A stretch of 64,000 nt of DNA from Pseudanabaena frigida (GTDB lineage: Bacteria; Cyanobacteriota; Cyanobacteriia; Pseudanabaenales; Pseudanabaenaceae), in NCBI GenBank assembly GCA_003242085.1, contig QBML01000001.1:62001-126000 (forward strand), given 5' to 3'. Within the stretch, counting starts at the first letter, position 1, and every line of letters begins with the position of its first letter. The position numbers were made by a program, and so were the translations under genes. Under the pieces are notes generated by a model. That model saw only the letters and a program-made list of their open reading frames with translations, was not told the origin of the DNA and did no database searches. Positions 36,306 through 45,701 of this stretch are shown one piece after another.

Positions 36306-37709
36306 TTAGATATGTGCTGCGCGTTTGTAAGCTTCATCCAAGACTTCGCTGAGCGTTGGGTGAGCGTGAACAATCGTCGCTAACTTCTGCACAGTTTGGC
36401 GATCGCGTATCGCTGCCGAAGCCTCATGAATCAAGTCCGAAGCATGGATACCAATGATATGCACGCCCAAAAGTTCGCCCGTATCTTCACGGTAAACAAT
36501 CTTGGCTAGCCCTTCGGTTTCTCCCTCTGCGATCGCCTTGGAATTGCCCTTAAAGTAAGACTTTGCAGTAGCAACCTTAAAGCCTTCCGCCGCACCCTTT
36601 TCCTTTGCCTGTGGTTCGGTCAAGCCGACAAAGCTAACTTCAGGATGGGTGAATGCTGCCGCAGGGATGCTTTGATAATCAACAGTAGTGGGGCGACCAG
36701 AAATATTTTCTACCGCCACAATGCCCTGAGCCGAGGCAGCATGAGCCAACATCATCTTGCCCGTCGCATCGCCGATCGCCCAAAGATGAGGAACGGAAGT
36801 TGCCATTGTGTCATCCACATCAATGAATCCACGCTGATTAGGCGCGATACCCACACTTTCTAAACCAAGATCCTTAGTAAGCGGAATCCGTCCTGTCGCC
36901 ACCAGACAAGCATCCACTTCCAGAACTTCCACTACCTTCTTGGTCTTCGCATCGGTCAGTTCAATCTTAACGGGAGAACCTGCGGTAATCTTGGTGGCGA
37001 ATACACCAGTTCTCGTTTCGATATCGCGAGGTTTGAGAAGTACACGCTCCGCAATCTTGGCAATATCAGGATCGAAGCCAGGCATCAAAATATCTAATGC
37101 TTCGATCATCGTTACTTCCGAACCTAGCGCTGTGTAAACATCGGCAAATTCTAGCCCGATGTAACCACTACCAATAATCGCGACCCATTGGGGCAAGGTT
37201 TCTAGACGCACAGCCTGATCGCTGGTAAATACGGTTTTGCCGTCGAGTTGAATCCCGCGAGGGACGAATGGCTCGGAACCAGTGGCGAGAATAATATCTT
37301 TGGCGGTGTAAGTCTTATCGCCAACGCTAACTTTTTGTGTGCCAGCCACACGACCACGACCTTCTAAAATATCTACGCCTAATCGTTTGAGGCTATTGGT
37401 CAAGTCGCCGCGCAATTTCAGTACTAAGTTATCGGCATGACTAGCGATCGCGCCGCGATCGAAATTTACTTCACCCACATCAATGCCTAACGCCTTTAGG
37501 TGAGACTTTGCCCGCATTTCGCGCACTCGTCCTGAAGCCGCTAGTAGTGCCTTGGAGGGGATGCAACCACGGTTGACGCAGGTTCCGCCCATTACTCCAT
37601 CTTCGACGATCGCTGTTTTTAAGCCACAAGCGACGGCATGGAGGGCTGCGCCATGTCCACCAACGCCAGCGCCAATAATGATCAAATCGTAATCAAATTT
37701 GTCCGACAC
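36306..37709 (-). CDS. lpdA: Dihydrolipoyl dehydrogenase
   Basis: The E3 flavoprotein of pyruvate dehydrogenase and glycine cleavage complexes; it reoxidises dihydrolipoamide with NAD. The 467-residue protein has [10 protein letters not shown] for FAD, the redox pair C44/C49 in [13 protein letters not shown] (IPSK form, distinguishing it from glutathione reductase), [11 protein letters not shown] and the catalytic HAHPTLSE at the C-terminus. An unknown membrane protein gene lies downstream on the same strand beyond a terminator. Confidence 0.95.
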   Translation of the reverse strand: MSDKFDYDLIIIGAGVGGHGAALHAVACGLKTAIVEDGVMGGTCVNRGCIPSKALLAASGRVREMRAKSHLKALGIDVGEVNFDRGAIASHADNLVLKLRGDLTNSLKRLGVDILEGRGRVAGTQKVSVGDKTYTAKDIILATGSEPFVPRGIQLDGKTVFTSDQAVRLETLPQWVAIIGSGYIGLEFADVYTALGSEVTMIEALDILMPGFDPDIAKIAERVLLKPRDIETRTGVFATKITAGSPVKIELTDAKTKKVVEVLEVDACLVATGRIPLTKDLGLESVGIAPNQRGFIDVDDTMATSVPHLWAIGDATGKMMLAHAASAQGIVAVENISGRPTTVDYQSIPAAAFTHPEVSFVGLTEPQAKEKGAAEGFKVATAKSYFKGNSKAIAEGETEGLAKIVYREDTGELLGVHIIGIHASDLIHEASAAIRDRQTVQKLATIVHAHPTLSEVLDEAYKRAAHI

Positions 37710-37943
37710 CTAATCTTTCTCCAGTAGAATCGATCTACTATTTTTGCATCGTTTGGGTATCGCTATATTAGCTAACGCTGATTAGCTACCATAGCAATGC
37801 AAGTTTTGCTGTAAAGTATCAATTACAGCTAAAATTTGGTAACCTGAAAATACTAGTTGGGTCTAGACGAGCTATAAGCCTTGTTACAAAAAACGCTTTG
37901 ACAAGAACAATCGATCATCATAGTAGGTAGCTCAATCAAGTTT

Positions 37944-38219
37944 GTAGCAGAATTTGAGAGTAGGAATTGACAAAATGATTATTCACGTAAAGTTGAGGAT
38001 TACTCAGTATTAGGTATTCCTGAATATTGGATTACCAATTATTTAGGTTTGGGTGGGATTCGACATATAGGTAAACTTAAGCAACCCAAACTTTCAATCT
38101 ATACGTTGGGAGATGGAGAGTATGAAATTAATTTGTTTCGTGGTAATGATGCAATCGCTTCGCCCACATTTCCAAATTTGAAATTAACTGCTGTAAAAAT
38201 TCTGAATGCAATAATATAA
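37944..38219 (+). pseudogene. Uma2-family endonuclease fragment
   Basis: A decayed C-terminal fragment of a Uma2 (DUF820) protein: the frame reads VAEFESRN, a TGA stop, then NDYSRKVEDYSVLGIPEYW and 60 further codons to TAA. The first half of the gene is missing. DUF820 genes are numerous in cyanobacteria. Confidence 0.7.
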
Positions 38220-38281
38220 TATTTTAAAAATTAGCCAAACTAAAATCAAAAAGTAACTGCAACAAATCAAGGAGTACTATA

Positions 38282-38923
38282 TTGAAAGATAAATATATTT
38301 CACCTTCGTTTCAAGCTAGTGCTTTTCATTGTTCAAGCTGTCATGTTTTTGCTAAACAAGATTGGTTTTACATGAAAGGTGCACAGCTTGCTAATGGGTA
38401 TGGTTTACAATTTCAGGATGATAGATTTTCTATTTCACGTTGTGAACATTGTGGATTTCCAACAATCTGGCATAATGATTTAATCATATTTCCTCTTAAC
38501 CTTACTGCTGAAAGTCCAAGCGATGATCTACCCGAAGAAATAAAAAAAGATTATGAGGAAGCAAGATTAATTTTTAACTTTTCCCCAAGAGGTTCTGCTG
38601 CTTTATTAAGATTAAGTATTCAGAAATTGTGTATTCATCTTGGTCAATCTGGGAAAAACATAAGTGAAGATATTAAAGCTCTAGTAAAACAAGGTTTACC
38701 ACCTAAAGTACAGGAAGCATTAGATATTGTAAGGGTTATTGGAAATGAAGCTGTTCACCCAGGAGTTATGGATTTAAATGATGACAGAAATACTGCTAGC
38801 CAACTTTTTAAACTAGTTAATTTTATTACATATAAAATGATAACTGAACCCGCAGAAATTGATGAAATATATAATCAACTTCCTCAAGAAAAACTTGAAG
38901 CAATTAAGAGAAGAGACAATTAA
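38282..38923 (+). CDS. DUF4145-domain protein
   Basis: A 213-residue soluble protein. The N-terminal half has a treble-clef-like zinc site (CSSCH and CEHCG), and the C-terminal half (about 95-190) matches the helical DUF4145 domain with LRLSIQKLCIHLG and VIGNEAVHPG. DUF4145 occurs alone or attached to restriction endonucleases and other defence proteins; function unknown. The start is TTG at 38282, supported by AAGGAG 7 nt upstream. AT-rich composition and nearby pseudogenes suggest acquired DNA. Confidence 0.75.
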   Translation: MKDKYISPSFQASAFHCSSCHVFAKQDWFYMKGAQLANGYGLQFQDDRFSISRCEHCGFPTIWHNDLIIFPLNLTAESPSDDLPEEIKKDYEEARLIFNFSPRGSAALLRLSIQKLCIHLGQSGKNISEDIKALVKQGLPPKVQEALDIVRVIGNEAVHPGVMDLNDDRNTASQLFKLVNFITYKMITEPAEIDEIYNQLPQEKLEAIKRRDN

Positions 38924-39171
38924 CTATTTATTTTTATAAAGAATTTCTAGTTATACAAATTTGATTTTGTAGTTATAACTTTTTGCATGTCAACAATATG
39001 GCAATCAATTTTTTTTGATTAATATATTTGCGCCTTTTTTACTGTTATAAAATGGTCGTTTAATTGCTCATTGTACATTAGTTAATTGTTTCTAAGGCTA
39101 TAAAGAATTGCCTGTAAAGACTATTCTTTATAGGCACACGATAATAATAAATAATAGTCGATATCGATATT

Positions 39172-39588
39172 ATGTATATCAAAATTAACATTCTCACTGA
39201 TAAGCAAGCGACACAACTTTATGATCTTTACCAGCATAAGTGGTGGACAAAAGGAAGAACATTAGATGATGTTCACAAGATGTTAATTAACTCCGATTAT
39301 ATATTCGGAATTTGTGAATCACATTCTCAGAAACTTGTGGCATTTGCGCATGTTGTTAGCGATCGCACCTATAGAGCGATCATCTATGATGTCATTGTGG
39401 CAGCAAATCATCGACATCAAGGGCTAGGCTCATTACTTATTGAGCAAATTGTGTCACATCCTGAAATATCACAGATTGAGTGTGTTCAACTATGTTGCTT
39501 GCCAGAGACGATACCTTTTTATCAAAAATTTGGGTTTGACAAACCTAAAACATATTTGTTAGCGCGCCAAAGAGTAGAAAAAAGTTAG
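39172..39588 (+). CDS. GNAT-family N-acetyltransferase
   Basis: A 138-residue acetyltransferase with the acetyl-CoA motif NHRHQGLGSLLIEQI near residue 82 and the late ETIPFYQKFGF element. The substrate is unknown. It has its own upstream region of about 250 bp containing a CGATATCG-centred short palindrome. Confidence 0.8.
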   Translation: MYIKINILTDKQATQLYDLYQHKWWTKGRTLDDVHKMLINSDYIFGICESHSQKLVAFAHVVSDRTYRAIIYDVIVAANHRHQGLGSLLIEQIVSHPEISQIECVQLCCLPETIPFYQKFGFDKPKTYLLARQRVEKS

Positions 39589-39706
39589 GATATTTTTTTG
39601 ATTACTCATCGCTTTTACTCTTCCAAATGACCTCTGTTTAGATCGAGTTGAGTTTGAAGATTTAAATCTTTCTCCATAACTTTAATCAAATTAAGAAAAG
39701 ACAACT

Positions 39707-39979
39707 ATGCTACCAATAACAACTTTTCAAAATATCGAAAAAAGCTTAAAGCAACTACCTGATTCTTTGCAAATTGAGGTACTGCATTATATTGAATTTC
39801 TCAAGAGTAAATATGTAAAGCAAATTGATAGTAAAAATCAATCTCTTGATCGAGCCAGTATAGAAACTCTAGAATATAAAAAAGTCAAAAAGCGTGATGG
39901 CTTTGGCATTTGGCAGGGTCAAATAACAATGTCAGAAGATTTTGATGCGCCAATGGAAGAATTTGAGGAGTATATGTAA
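39707..39979 (+). CDS. DUF2281-like antitoxin
   Basis: A 90-residue protein beginning ITTFQNIEKSLKQLPDSLQ with VLHYIEFLKSKY, the pattern of DUF2281 antitoxins, and a C-terminal GFGIWQGQITMSEDFDAPME, typical of antitoxins paired with PIN toxins. The stop is 2 bp before the PIN gene start. Confidence 0.82.
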   Translation: MLPITTFQNIEKSLKQLPDSLQIEVLHYIEFLKSKYVKQIDSKNQSLDRASIETLEYKKVKKRDGFGIWQGQITMSEDFDAPMEEFEEYM

Positions 39980-39981
39980 AT

Positions 39982-40368
39982 ATGGATGTACTGTTAGATA
40001 CACATGCATTCATTTGGTATATCGAAGGCAACACAAGCCTGACACAAAAAGCTAGAGAGACCATTGAATTTTCTGCGGATAATGTCTATTTGAGTATCAT
40101 TAGCCTTTGGGAAATTGCAATTAAAACTGGCAAAAACAAGCTTACTATGCAAAATGAATATGATGATTTGTTAGATGTTCTAAATTCATTGAATATTGAG
40201 ATTTTACCAATTACCTTTGCCGACACGCAAATCTATAAAAATCTTCCTTTGCATCATGGCGATCCATTTGATCGCATGATCATTTCTCAAGCAATAAATA
40301 ACAATTTAACGATTATCGGCTGCGATCGCGCTTTTAATGATTATTCGGTGCAAATGTTGTGGTCATAA
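39982..40368 (+). CDS. PIN-domain toxin (VapC-like)
   Basis: A predicted RNase toxin of 128 residues. Acidic catalytic residues are visible in LLDTHAFIWY (D6), SLWEIAIKT (E44), and the C-terminal GDPFDRMIISQA and CDRAFNDY. It forms a type II TA operon with the preceding DUF2281-like gene. Confidence 0.88.
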   Translation: MDVLLDTHAFIWYIEGNTSLTQKARETIEFSADNVYLSIISLWEIAIKTGKNKLTMQNEYDDLLDVLNSLNIEILPITFADTQIYKNLPLHHGDPFDRMIISQAINNNLTIIGCDRAFNDYSVQMLWS

Positions 40369-40392
40369 ATCAGTCTGTATTTGATACGGCTA

Positions 40393-40634
40393 TATGTCCC
40401 CTTACCCAATCAATTCGAGAGATGGCAAAGCGACATTAGCTTTTATCGATGCGGTATTGAGCTTATTTTTGAAGATGCTCCTAGCTTAAAAAAAATTGGG
40501 ATGAAAGGTTTGATTTTAACTACTCATCTGCGCTCTATGCTCTAACTGCTGACTATCCAGATACGAATTTCCCTGAAGCATAGGAATTTGAACGAGATAT
40601 TGAATCAATTTTGCATAAAAGATTTAGGCAATAG
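40393..40634 (+). pseudogene. DUF29-like gene remnant
   Basis: Joined across two frames it reads QFERWQSDISF through IELIFEDAPSLKK, then (after a shift at a run of eight A near 40488) NWDERFDFNYSSALYALTA, an in-frame TAG, and EFERDIESILHKRFRQ. This resembles cyanobacterial DUF29 proteins without their N-terminus. One frameshift and one stop make it non-functional. Confidence 0.5.
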
Positions 40635-40651
40635 CAAACTTTTTTAGCTTT

Positions 40652-41131
40652 ATGACATCACAAAAAAATAAAGAGATTGTTCTCAATTTCTACCAATCAT
40701 TTGATAATCGCAAAATGGATGAGGCAATGGAGCTTTTATCCTCGGATTTTGTTGCTCATCTGGCTGGAATAACCCAACCATTGAATGCCGAAGAATTTAA
40801 ACAATTTGGCATGAACTTTTACTTAGCCTTTAGCCAAGGCAAACATATTTTCGATGAGATAATCACAGCAGAGGATAAGGTTATAACTTGCGGTACTTTC
40901 ATCGCTACCCACTCAGGAAACTTTCAAGGATTACCAGCAACAGGCAAGCAGATCGTACTTTCCATCATGCACATCGATCGCATTGAGAATGGCAAAATAG
41001 TCGAGCATTGGGGGCAGGGCGATGCAATGGGTCTCATGCAACAGCTTGGAATTCTATTCATACCAAGTCCCAAACTACTGCTACTTATCCTCAAAGGTTT
41101 TATCTCTAAACTATTTAGTAAATCTGCATGA
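40652..41131 (+). CDS. SnoaL/NTF2-like protein (ester cyclase family)
   Basis: A 159-residue protein. Residues 1-125 form a SnoaL-like fold (NKEIVLNFYQSFDN, ATHSGNFQGLPATGKQI and IVEHWGQGD). A hydrophobic C-terminal stretch (PSPKLLLLILKGFISKLF) is atypical and could associate with membranes. Its stop overlaps the CpcT/CpeT-like gene start (ATGA 41128-41131), so the two are co-translated. Substrate unknown. Confidence 0.75.
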   Translation: MTSQKNKEIVLNFYQSFDNRKMDEAMELLSSDFVAHLAGITQPLNAEEFKQFGMNFYLAFSQGKHIFDEIITAEDKVITCGTFIATHSGNFQGLPATGKQIVLSIMHIDRIENGKIVEHWGQGDAMGLMQQLGILFIPSPKLLLLILKGFISKLFSKSA

Positions 41132-41736
41132 ATATTTCCAAAGATCTGTTAAACATTACCTCATGGATGGCAGGTGAATTTAGCAACCGTGAACAATCGC
41201 TAGATCAACCTGTTTGGTTTGTGAACTTAGTCTGGTGGCAGCGTCCTATCCCATTTAACGTTTTAGGCAGCATTGCCATCTTTGCCGAACAAGCCAATGC
41301 CCTAATCCTCGATCGCCCCTATCGTCAGCGTATTTTGCAATTTGTGGAAAATGACGGCAAAATTCAAGTGAAATATTGGGGATTTAAAGATCCTGCTGCA
41401 TGGTCTGGGGCTGGACGCGATCGCGATCGGCTCAATCAGATCGCGATTAATGACATCGAACCTCTCGCTGGTTGTTTACTAGATGTCTCATTTGCCAATG
41501 GTCGCTACAAAGCCGAAATGCCTAAAGATGCCAAATGTTGTTTTCAATATTTAAACGAATCGCGCCAAGTTGTTTTAGGTTTTGAGGTGAGCGCTGATGA
41601 ATTTTGGAGTGGCGATCGGGGAGTCGATCCTGAGACAGGTTCGGCAATTTGGGGCGCAATTATGGACTTTTACAAATTCAAAAAAATTCAAGATTTTAGC
41701 CAAGAGTTTCAACTGAACTCAGCTACTAAATATTGA
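41128..41736 (+). CDS. Chromophore lyase, CpcT/CpeT family
   Basis: A bilin lyase-type protein, in the family that attaches bilin to Cys-153-type sites of phycobiliprotein beta subunits. The 202-residue product has the family start LLNITSWMAGEFSNREQSL, FRPY-like motif LILDRPYRQRIL, and the GDRGVDPETGSAIWGA motif near the end. Whether it acts on phycocyanin (CpcT) or phycoerythrin (CpeT) is undecided. It is coupled to the SnoaL-like gene. Confidence 0.88.
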   Translation: MNISKDLLNITSWMAGEFSNREQSLDQPVWFVNLVWWQRPIPFNVLGSIAIFAEQANALILDRPYRQRILQFVENDGKIQVKYWGFKDPAAWSGAGRDRDRLNQIAINDIEPLAGCLLDVSFANGRYKAEMPKDAKCCFQYLNESRQVVLGFEVSADEFWSGDRGVDPETGSAIWGAIMDFYKFKKIQDFSQEFQLNSATKY

Positions 41737-41825
41737 TTGGCTGCGATCGCAATTACCGTACTTACCGAATCGTGACGATTAGTGACATAATATATTGGAA
41801 AACTTAGAACAAGACTGATACTGCT

Positions 41826-42164
41826 ATGTCAGACGGAAAAGGATTTGGCTTTGGTTTAGGCAAAATGAAAGAAGCCTTCCAAAAAGCGCAGCAAATTCAA
41901 GAAGGTGCGAAAAAGCTACAAGAAGAATTAGACGAACTGCGTCTAACTGGTAAATCTCCCAATGGCTTAGTGAAAATTACTCTAAGCGGAAACCAAGAAC
42001 CTCAAGACGTAGAAATTGCTCCTGAAGCTTTGAATGAAGATGCAGAAGTTTTAGCAGACTTGGTACTCGCAGCGCTAAAAGATGCTTATCAGCTTTCTAC
42101 TGGCACGATGAAGCAAAAAATGGAAGATCTAACTGGTGGCTTAGGTTTACCTGCAGGTTTCTAA
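41826..42164 (+). CDS. YbaB/EbfC nucleoid-associated protein
   Basis: A small DNA-binding protein of 112 residues in the YbaB/EbfC family. It is helical at the start ([20 protein letters not shown]), with the beta tip [18 protein letters not shown] and a Gly-rich end. Usually next to dnaX or recR in other bacteria, but not here. Confidence 0.92.
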   Translation: MSDGKGFGFGLGKMKEAFQKAQQIQEGAKKLQEELDELRLTGKSPNGLVKITLSGNQEPQDVEIAPEALNEDAEVLADLVLAALKDAYQLSTGTMKQKMEDLTGGLGLPAGF

Positions 42165-42230
42165 ATAATCAAGAAGCGTACAATTCGCCCATCTTGATCG
42201 CTAATGATTGCTAACAATAATTTTCTAAAT

Positions 42231-42263
42231 AATTAATAGGGGCGCGAAGCGCCCCTATTAATT
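42231..42263. terminator. Perfect 15-bp palindrome after ybaB
   Basis: Arms 42231-42245 and 42249-42263 are perfect complements with a GAA loop and GGGGCGC/GCGCCCC core. It lies between ybaB and the DUF3134 gene. Confidence 0.8.
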
Positions 42264-42290
42264 ACTAACAGTAATTGGTATTTTTGAGAT

Positions 42291-42531
<241 letters not shown>

Positions 42532-42533
<2 letters not shown>

Positions 42534-42578
42534 GACAATATAAAGTAAGTACTGAGAGTACTTACTTTATATTGTCTT
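42532..42578. terminator. 22-bp perfect hairpin overlapping the DUF3134 stop
   Basis: Arms 42532-42553 and 42557-42578 are exact complements with a GAG loop; the left arm includes two bases of the stop codon. The next gene starts within 15 bp, so its expression may depend on read-through or its own promoter. Confidence 0.8.
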
Positions 42579-42592
42579 GATTGGAAGCCTTT

Positions 42593-42823
42593 ATGACCAA
42601 AAAACAGAAATTTCCACATCTGGTCGGTTCAAAATGGACTGCCATGCAAGAAACCTTTGGTTGGCGACATTTTGTAGTTGTAAATCGCAAAAATGAGGGG
42701 GAGCTGGTTTTTGCAGAAATCAAAGCAGCATGTGATGATTCCGTCAGGTTTTGGCTAAATGCTAAGGCACTCAAGCGACCCTCGCTATGGAGCCCTGGAT
42801 GGAAAACACTCCAAGAAATGTAA
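42593..42823 (+). CDS. TIGR02450 family Trp-rich conserved protein
   Basis: A 76-residue basic protein with the family pattern LVGSKWTAMQETFGWRHFVV and SLWSPGWKTLQEM. Function unknown. I start at ATG 42593 (MTKKQKFP), as in homologues; a TTG at 42581 would add four residues. A terminator hairpin with AGCCTCC/GGAGGCT arms follows. Confidence 0.82.
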   Translation: MTKKQKFPHLVGSKWTAMQETFGWRHFVVVNRKNEGELVFAEIKAACDDSVRFWLNAKALKRPSLWSPGWKTLQEM

Positions 42824-42853
42824 AAAGCCTCCAAATTTCTGGAGGCTTTTTAC
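42822..42853. terminator. Bidirectional terminator
   Basis: AAAAAGCCTCCA and its complement form an 11-12 bp stem with A and T runs on either side, between convergent genes. Confidence 0.85.
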
Positions 42854-42856
42854 ATT

Positions 42857-43963
42857 TTAGGCAGTAGTTGCATAAGCCTTAATATTCATTAGTTTCAGAA
42901 AGCGATCAAAATTAAAGTGCTTAGCCATCATGTCGCAAATACTCGTCACCTTAATCCCTTCGTGGAGACGCACTTGACCTAGGCTGCCTTCAATGATACT
43001 CACTGTGCTAAGAGTATCTTTACTTACAGAAAGAATAGGAACACCTAACTCCATCGCTTTATGGGCGACATCCTCACTAATAAATGGGCGACCCGTCAAA
43101 ATCAGGCAATTGGTAGAAGTTTCAAGAGCCGCAAACTGGAGGTCAATCCTGCTACTGCCTGTAACGACAGCTTTGTTATACGACTTGCGGAAATAACTTT
43201 GCGCTGAGTTAACATCCATTGCGCCAATTTTTAACTCCTCGACCATTACTTTGCTTAAGTCAATATTTTCAGGACAACAAAGAATAGTCGCACCTAATTG
43301 CTCAATTATTTCTGCTACGCTGACACTCCGCAAAGTTCGGTTCTCAGGCATGATAGCTAATACGGGAATACCTTGATTTTCAAGATAGGGATGTAATATC
43401 TCAAGCGTGGTCTCATACTGCTCTTCAGGAATGTCATTTATTACAACACCTAGTAAGCGATCGCCAAAGCGCCGTTTTGCCATCAAAATATGATCGACAA
43501 CTAACAGAGAGCCAAAGCGCATTACTAATAAGATTGGTGCATCTAGATGATCGGCCATTTCTTCTAGTGATAGTCCGAAAATTGCTCCCTCAGCAGTATT
43601 TGCTGGTGCTTCTAGGAGCACGAGATCACCTTCTATTAATTTTTTATATTCCTCTAACTTGGTACTGTATTCAGCCTTATCTTCACCAGATAGACGACGT
43701 TGGAGGGCAGCTCGGTCGAGATTGAGTAAGGTAGGTCGTAGTAATGATTGCGGCAAATTTAGCGTTTGCTTAATAAAATCTACATCAGCCTCAATACGTT
43801 CGGCTGATTCAGGTAATTCTTTAGTAGTAAAAGTGCCAATTGGTTTACCGTAGCCAATTTTGTAACCCTTGGCTTGCAAATGATATGTTAATCCCAAAAT
43901 TGCTGCTGACTTTCCACTACCCGATCTGGTGGAACCAATCAACAAATGCTTAGCCTGTGGCAC
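42857..43963 (-). CDS. Phosphotransacetylase-family protein (BioD-like P-loop domain plus DRTGG domain)
   Basis: A 368-residue cytoplasmic protein. The N-terminal half is a dethiobiotin-synthetase-like P-loop domain (GSTRSGSGKSAA near residue 9, VLLEAPAN for the Walker B region). The C-terminal half (about 215-330) is a DRTGG-like domain (GAMDVNSAQSYF, AVVTGSSRIDLQ, CLILTGRPFI). This matches the N-terminal region of Pta, without the acetyltransferase domain. Role unknown; regulatory binding of a nucleotide is likely. Confidence 0.85.
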   Translation of the reverse strand: MPQAKHLLIGSTRSGSGKSAAILGLTYHLQAKGYKIGYGKPIGTFTTKELPESAERIEADVDFIKQTLNLPQSLLRPTLLNLDRAALQRRLSGEDKAEYSTKLEEYKKLIEGDLVLLEAPANTAEGAIFGLSLEEMADHLDAPILLVMRFGSLLVVDHILMAKRRFGDRLLGVVINDIPEEQYETTLEILHPYLENQGIPVLAIMPENRTLRSVSVAEIIEQLGATILCCPENIDLSKVMVEELKIGAMDVNSAQSYFRKSYNKAVVTGSSRIDLQFAALETSTNCLILTGRPFISEDVAHKAMELGVPILSVSKDTLSTVSIIEGSLGQVRLHEGIKVTSICDMMAKHFNFDRFLKLMNIKAYATTA

Positions 43964-44203
43964 GTCTTGCCCTCTAAATTATTACAAATCTTACAAGACT
44001 GCATTAAAGTCTAAATCCTGTTTGGTTATTGTAACTGATGGACTGTAACAGATGGTTTTTGCTACAAGCTAATTCTGCATACTATTTATGCATTCTTTGC
44101 AATATCGATAAATACATCTGAAATGTATCTGAGTTAAATCTTTTTATTGATTGAAATAGAGATCGCAACTAGTGAAAAATTAACGATCTGCGGATTATTT
44201 TTA

Positions 44204-45121
44204 TTATTTTTTATATCGGAAAATTGCATCACTAACTTGACAGGCATCGATAATTTCTTTAGGGTCGTGAACTCGCAAAATATCTGCTCCACCTGCAATA
44301 CAAGCACTACAGGCAGCAATCGTCCCAAATAAGCGATCGCTTGGTTCGTAGCGATCGCAGAGTTTCCCTATGAAACTTTTACGCGATACACCTAATAGCA
44401 AAGGCGATCCAATCTCTTGAAAAGCACGTAAATTTTGGAGAATTTCCAGATTATGTTCGAGAGTTTTGCCAAAGCCGATACCAGGATCGATCGCAATTAA
44501 ATGTTTGGGAATGCCGCAAGACTTGGCAACAGAAATGGCATCAGCAAGGAACCGTTTGATGTCTTTCACAACATCGCGATATTGGGGATTTAGCTGCATT
44601 GTACGCGGTTCGCCTTGCATATGCATCAAAAAAATTGGCACTTGCAGCTTTCCTGCAAGGGGCAGCATATCAGGATCGAACCTTCCTGCTGAAACATCAT
44701 TGAGCATATCGGCTCCCACCGCGATCGCTGCTTTAGCGACACTTGCTTTCATCGTATCGACAGAAATTGGCAAATTTGGATATGTCTCACGTATTGCCTC
44801 AATAATTGGCAAAATGCGATCGCATTCTTCTTGGGCGCTCACAGGCTGAGCATTTGGCTTTGTCGATTCGCCGCCGATATCGAGAATGTCGATGTATGGG
44901 AACATCTCAGTAACTTTTTTGAGTGCTGCATCGTGCGTGTTAAATTGCCCGCCATCGCTAAAGCTATCGGGCGTAACATTCAAAACACCCATCAAATAAG
45001 TGCGATCGCCCCAGATAAATTGGCGATCGCGAATTATCCAGCGATCTTTTGTAGCAGGCTTAGTTATGCTTGGTTTCAATGTATACACCTCAGACCTTGA
45101 TTTACAGAGCTTTGCGCTCAA
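44204..45121 (-). CDS. folP: Dihydropteroate synthase
   Basis: FolP condenses the pterin pyrophosphate made by FolK with p-aminobenzoate; it is the sulfonamide target. The 305-residue protein has GVLNVTPDSFSDGG near residue 44, DIGGESTKP, ISVDTMKASVAKAA, NDVSAG and LLGVSRKSFIG. About 30 residues precede the conserved core, so the start is uncertain. The gene is separate from folK (8280-8816). A 19-bp palindrome lies just upstream. Confidence 0.95.
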   Translation of the reverse strand: MSAKLCKSRSEVYTLKPSITKPATKDRWIIRDRQFIWGDRTYLMGVLNVTPDSFSDGGQFNTHDAALKKVTEMFPYIDILDIGGESTKPNAQPVSAQEECDRILPIIEAIRETYPNLPISVDTMKASVAKAAIAVGADMLNDVSAGRFDPDMLPLAGKLQVPIFLMHMQGEPRTMQLNPQYRDVVKDIKRFLADAISVAKSCGIPKHLIAIDPGIGFGKTLEHNLEILQNLRAFQEIGSPLLLGVSRKSFIGKLCDRYEPSDRLFGTIAACSACIAGGADILRVHDPKEIIDACQVSDAIFRYKK

Positions 45122-45129
45122 ACAACTCG

Positions 45130-45188
45130 CAATATTTTTGGTTGTTAAAAGTGTCTTAAAACAGCACTCTTAACAACCAAAAATATTG
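45130..45188. repeat. Palindrome upstream of folP
   Basis: Perfect 19-bp arms (45130-45148 and 45170-45188) with an inner AGTG/CACT pair. It lies between bcp and folP on the same strand, so it may end bcp transcription on the minus strand. Confidence 0.75.
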
Positions 45189-45245
45189 TTTTTTCACTCA
45201 GCGCAAAGCGCTATAAACAGTAAAGAGGTGCAAAGCGCCCCATAC

Positions 45246-45701
45246 TTAAATTTCCGAAAGCACTTGGGCAGGATGCAATTCGGCTTTAACCGCAAGATAA
45301 ATTTTCTCGATTTTACCCTCTGCATCAATCACAAAGGTATTACGGAAGATACCTAAATACTCTTTACCCATCATTTTCTTTTTACCATAGCTCTCGTAGG
45401 CTGTGGCAACTTGAGCATCCACATCACAAAGCAGCGGAAAGGGTAAATCAAACTTTTCTACAAATTTGAGATGGGACTTAGCATCATCAGTACTAACACC
45501 AAAAATCAATGTATTTTTTTCTTGAAATTGAGCGTAGTTATCGCGAAATCCACAGGCTTCTTTAGTACATCCAGGCGTATTGTCACGGGGATAAAAATAC
45601 AAAACGACACGCTTTCCCTTGAGACTTGAGAGTGTCACGATGTTGCCATAAGTATCGGGCAAGCTAAATTCTGGGGCGAGATCGCCAACATTCAAAGCCA
45701 T
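45246..45701 (-). CDS. bcp: Thioredoxin-dependent peroxiredoxin, Bcp/PrxQ type
   Basis: It reduces hydrogen and organic peroxides using thioredoxin. The 151-residue protein has the peroxidatic motif PRDNTPGCTKEACGF, with both cysteines of the PrxQ class five residues apart (C-x4-C). An atypical 2-Cys mechanism is therefore expected. Cytoplasmic. Confidence 0.94.
   Translation of the reverse strand: MALNVGDLAPEFSLPDTYGNIVTLSSLKGKRVVLYFYPRDNTPGCTKEACGFRDNYAQFQEKNTLIFGVSTDDAKSHLKFVEKFDLPFPLLCDVDAQVATAYESYGKKKMMGKEYLGIFRNTFVIDAEGKIEKIYLAVKAELHPAQVLSEI

Noticed and set aside
43964-44203. A gene or hairpin in the spacer between the DRTGG protein and folP
   Set aside because: Only short chance ORFs are seen, and those reaching into folP are antisense shadows.
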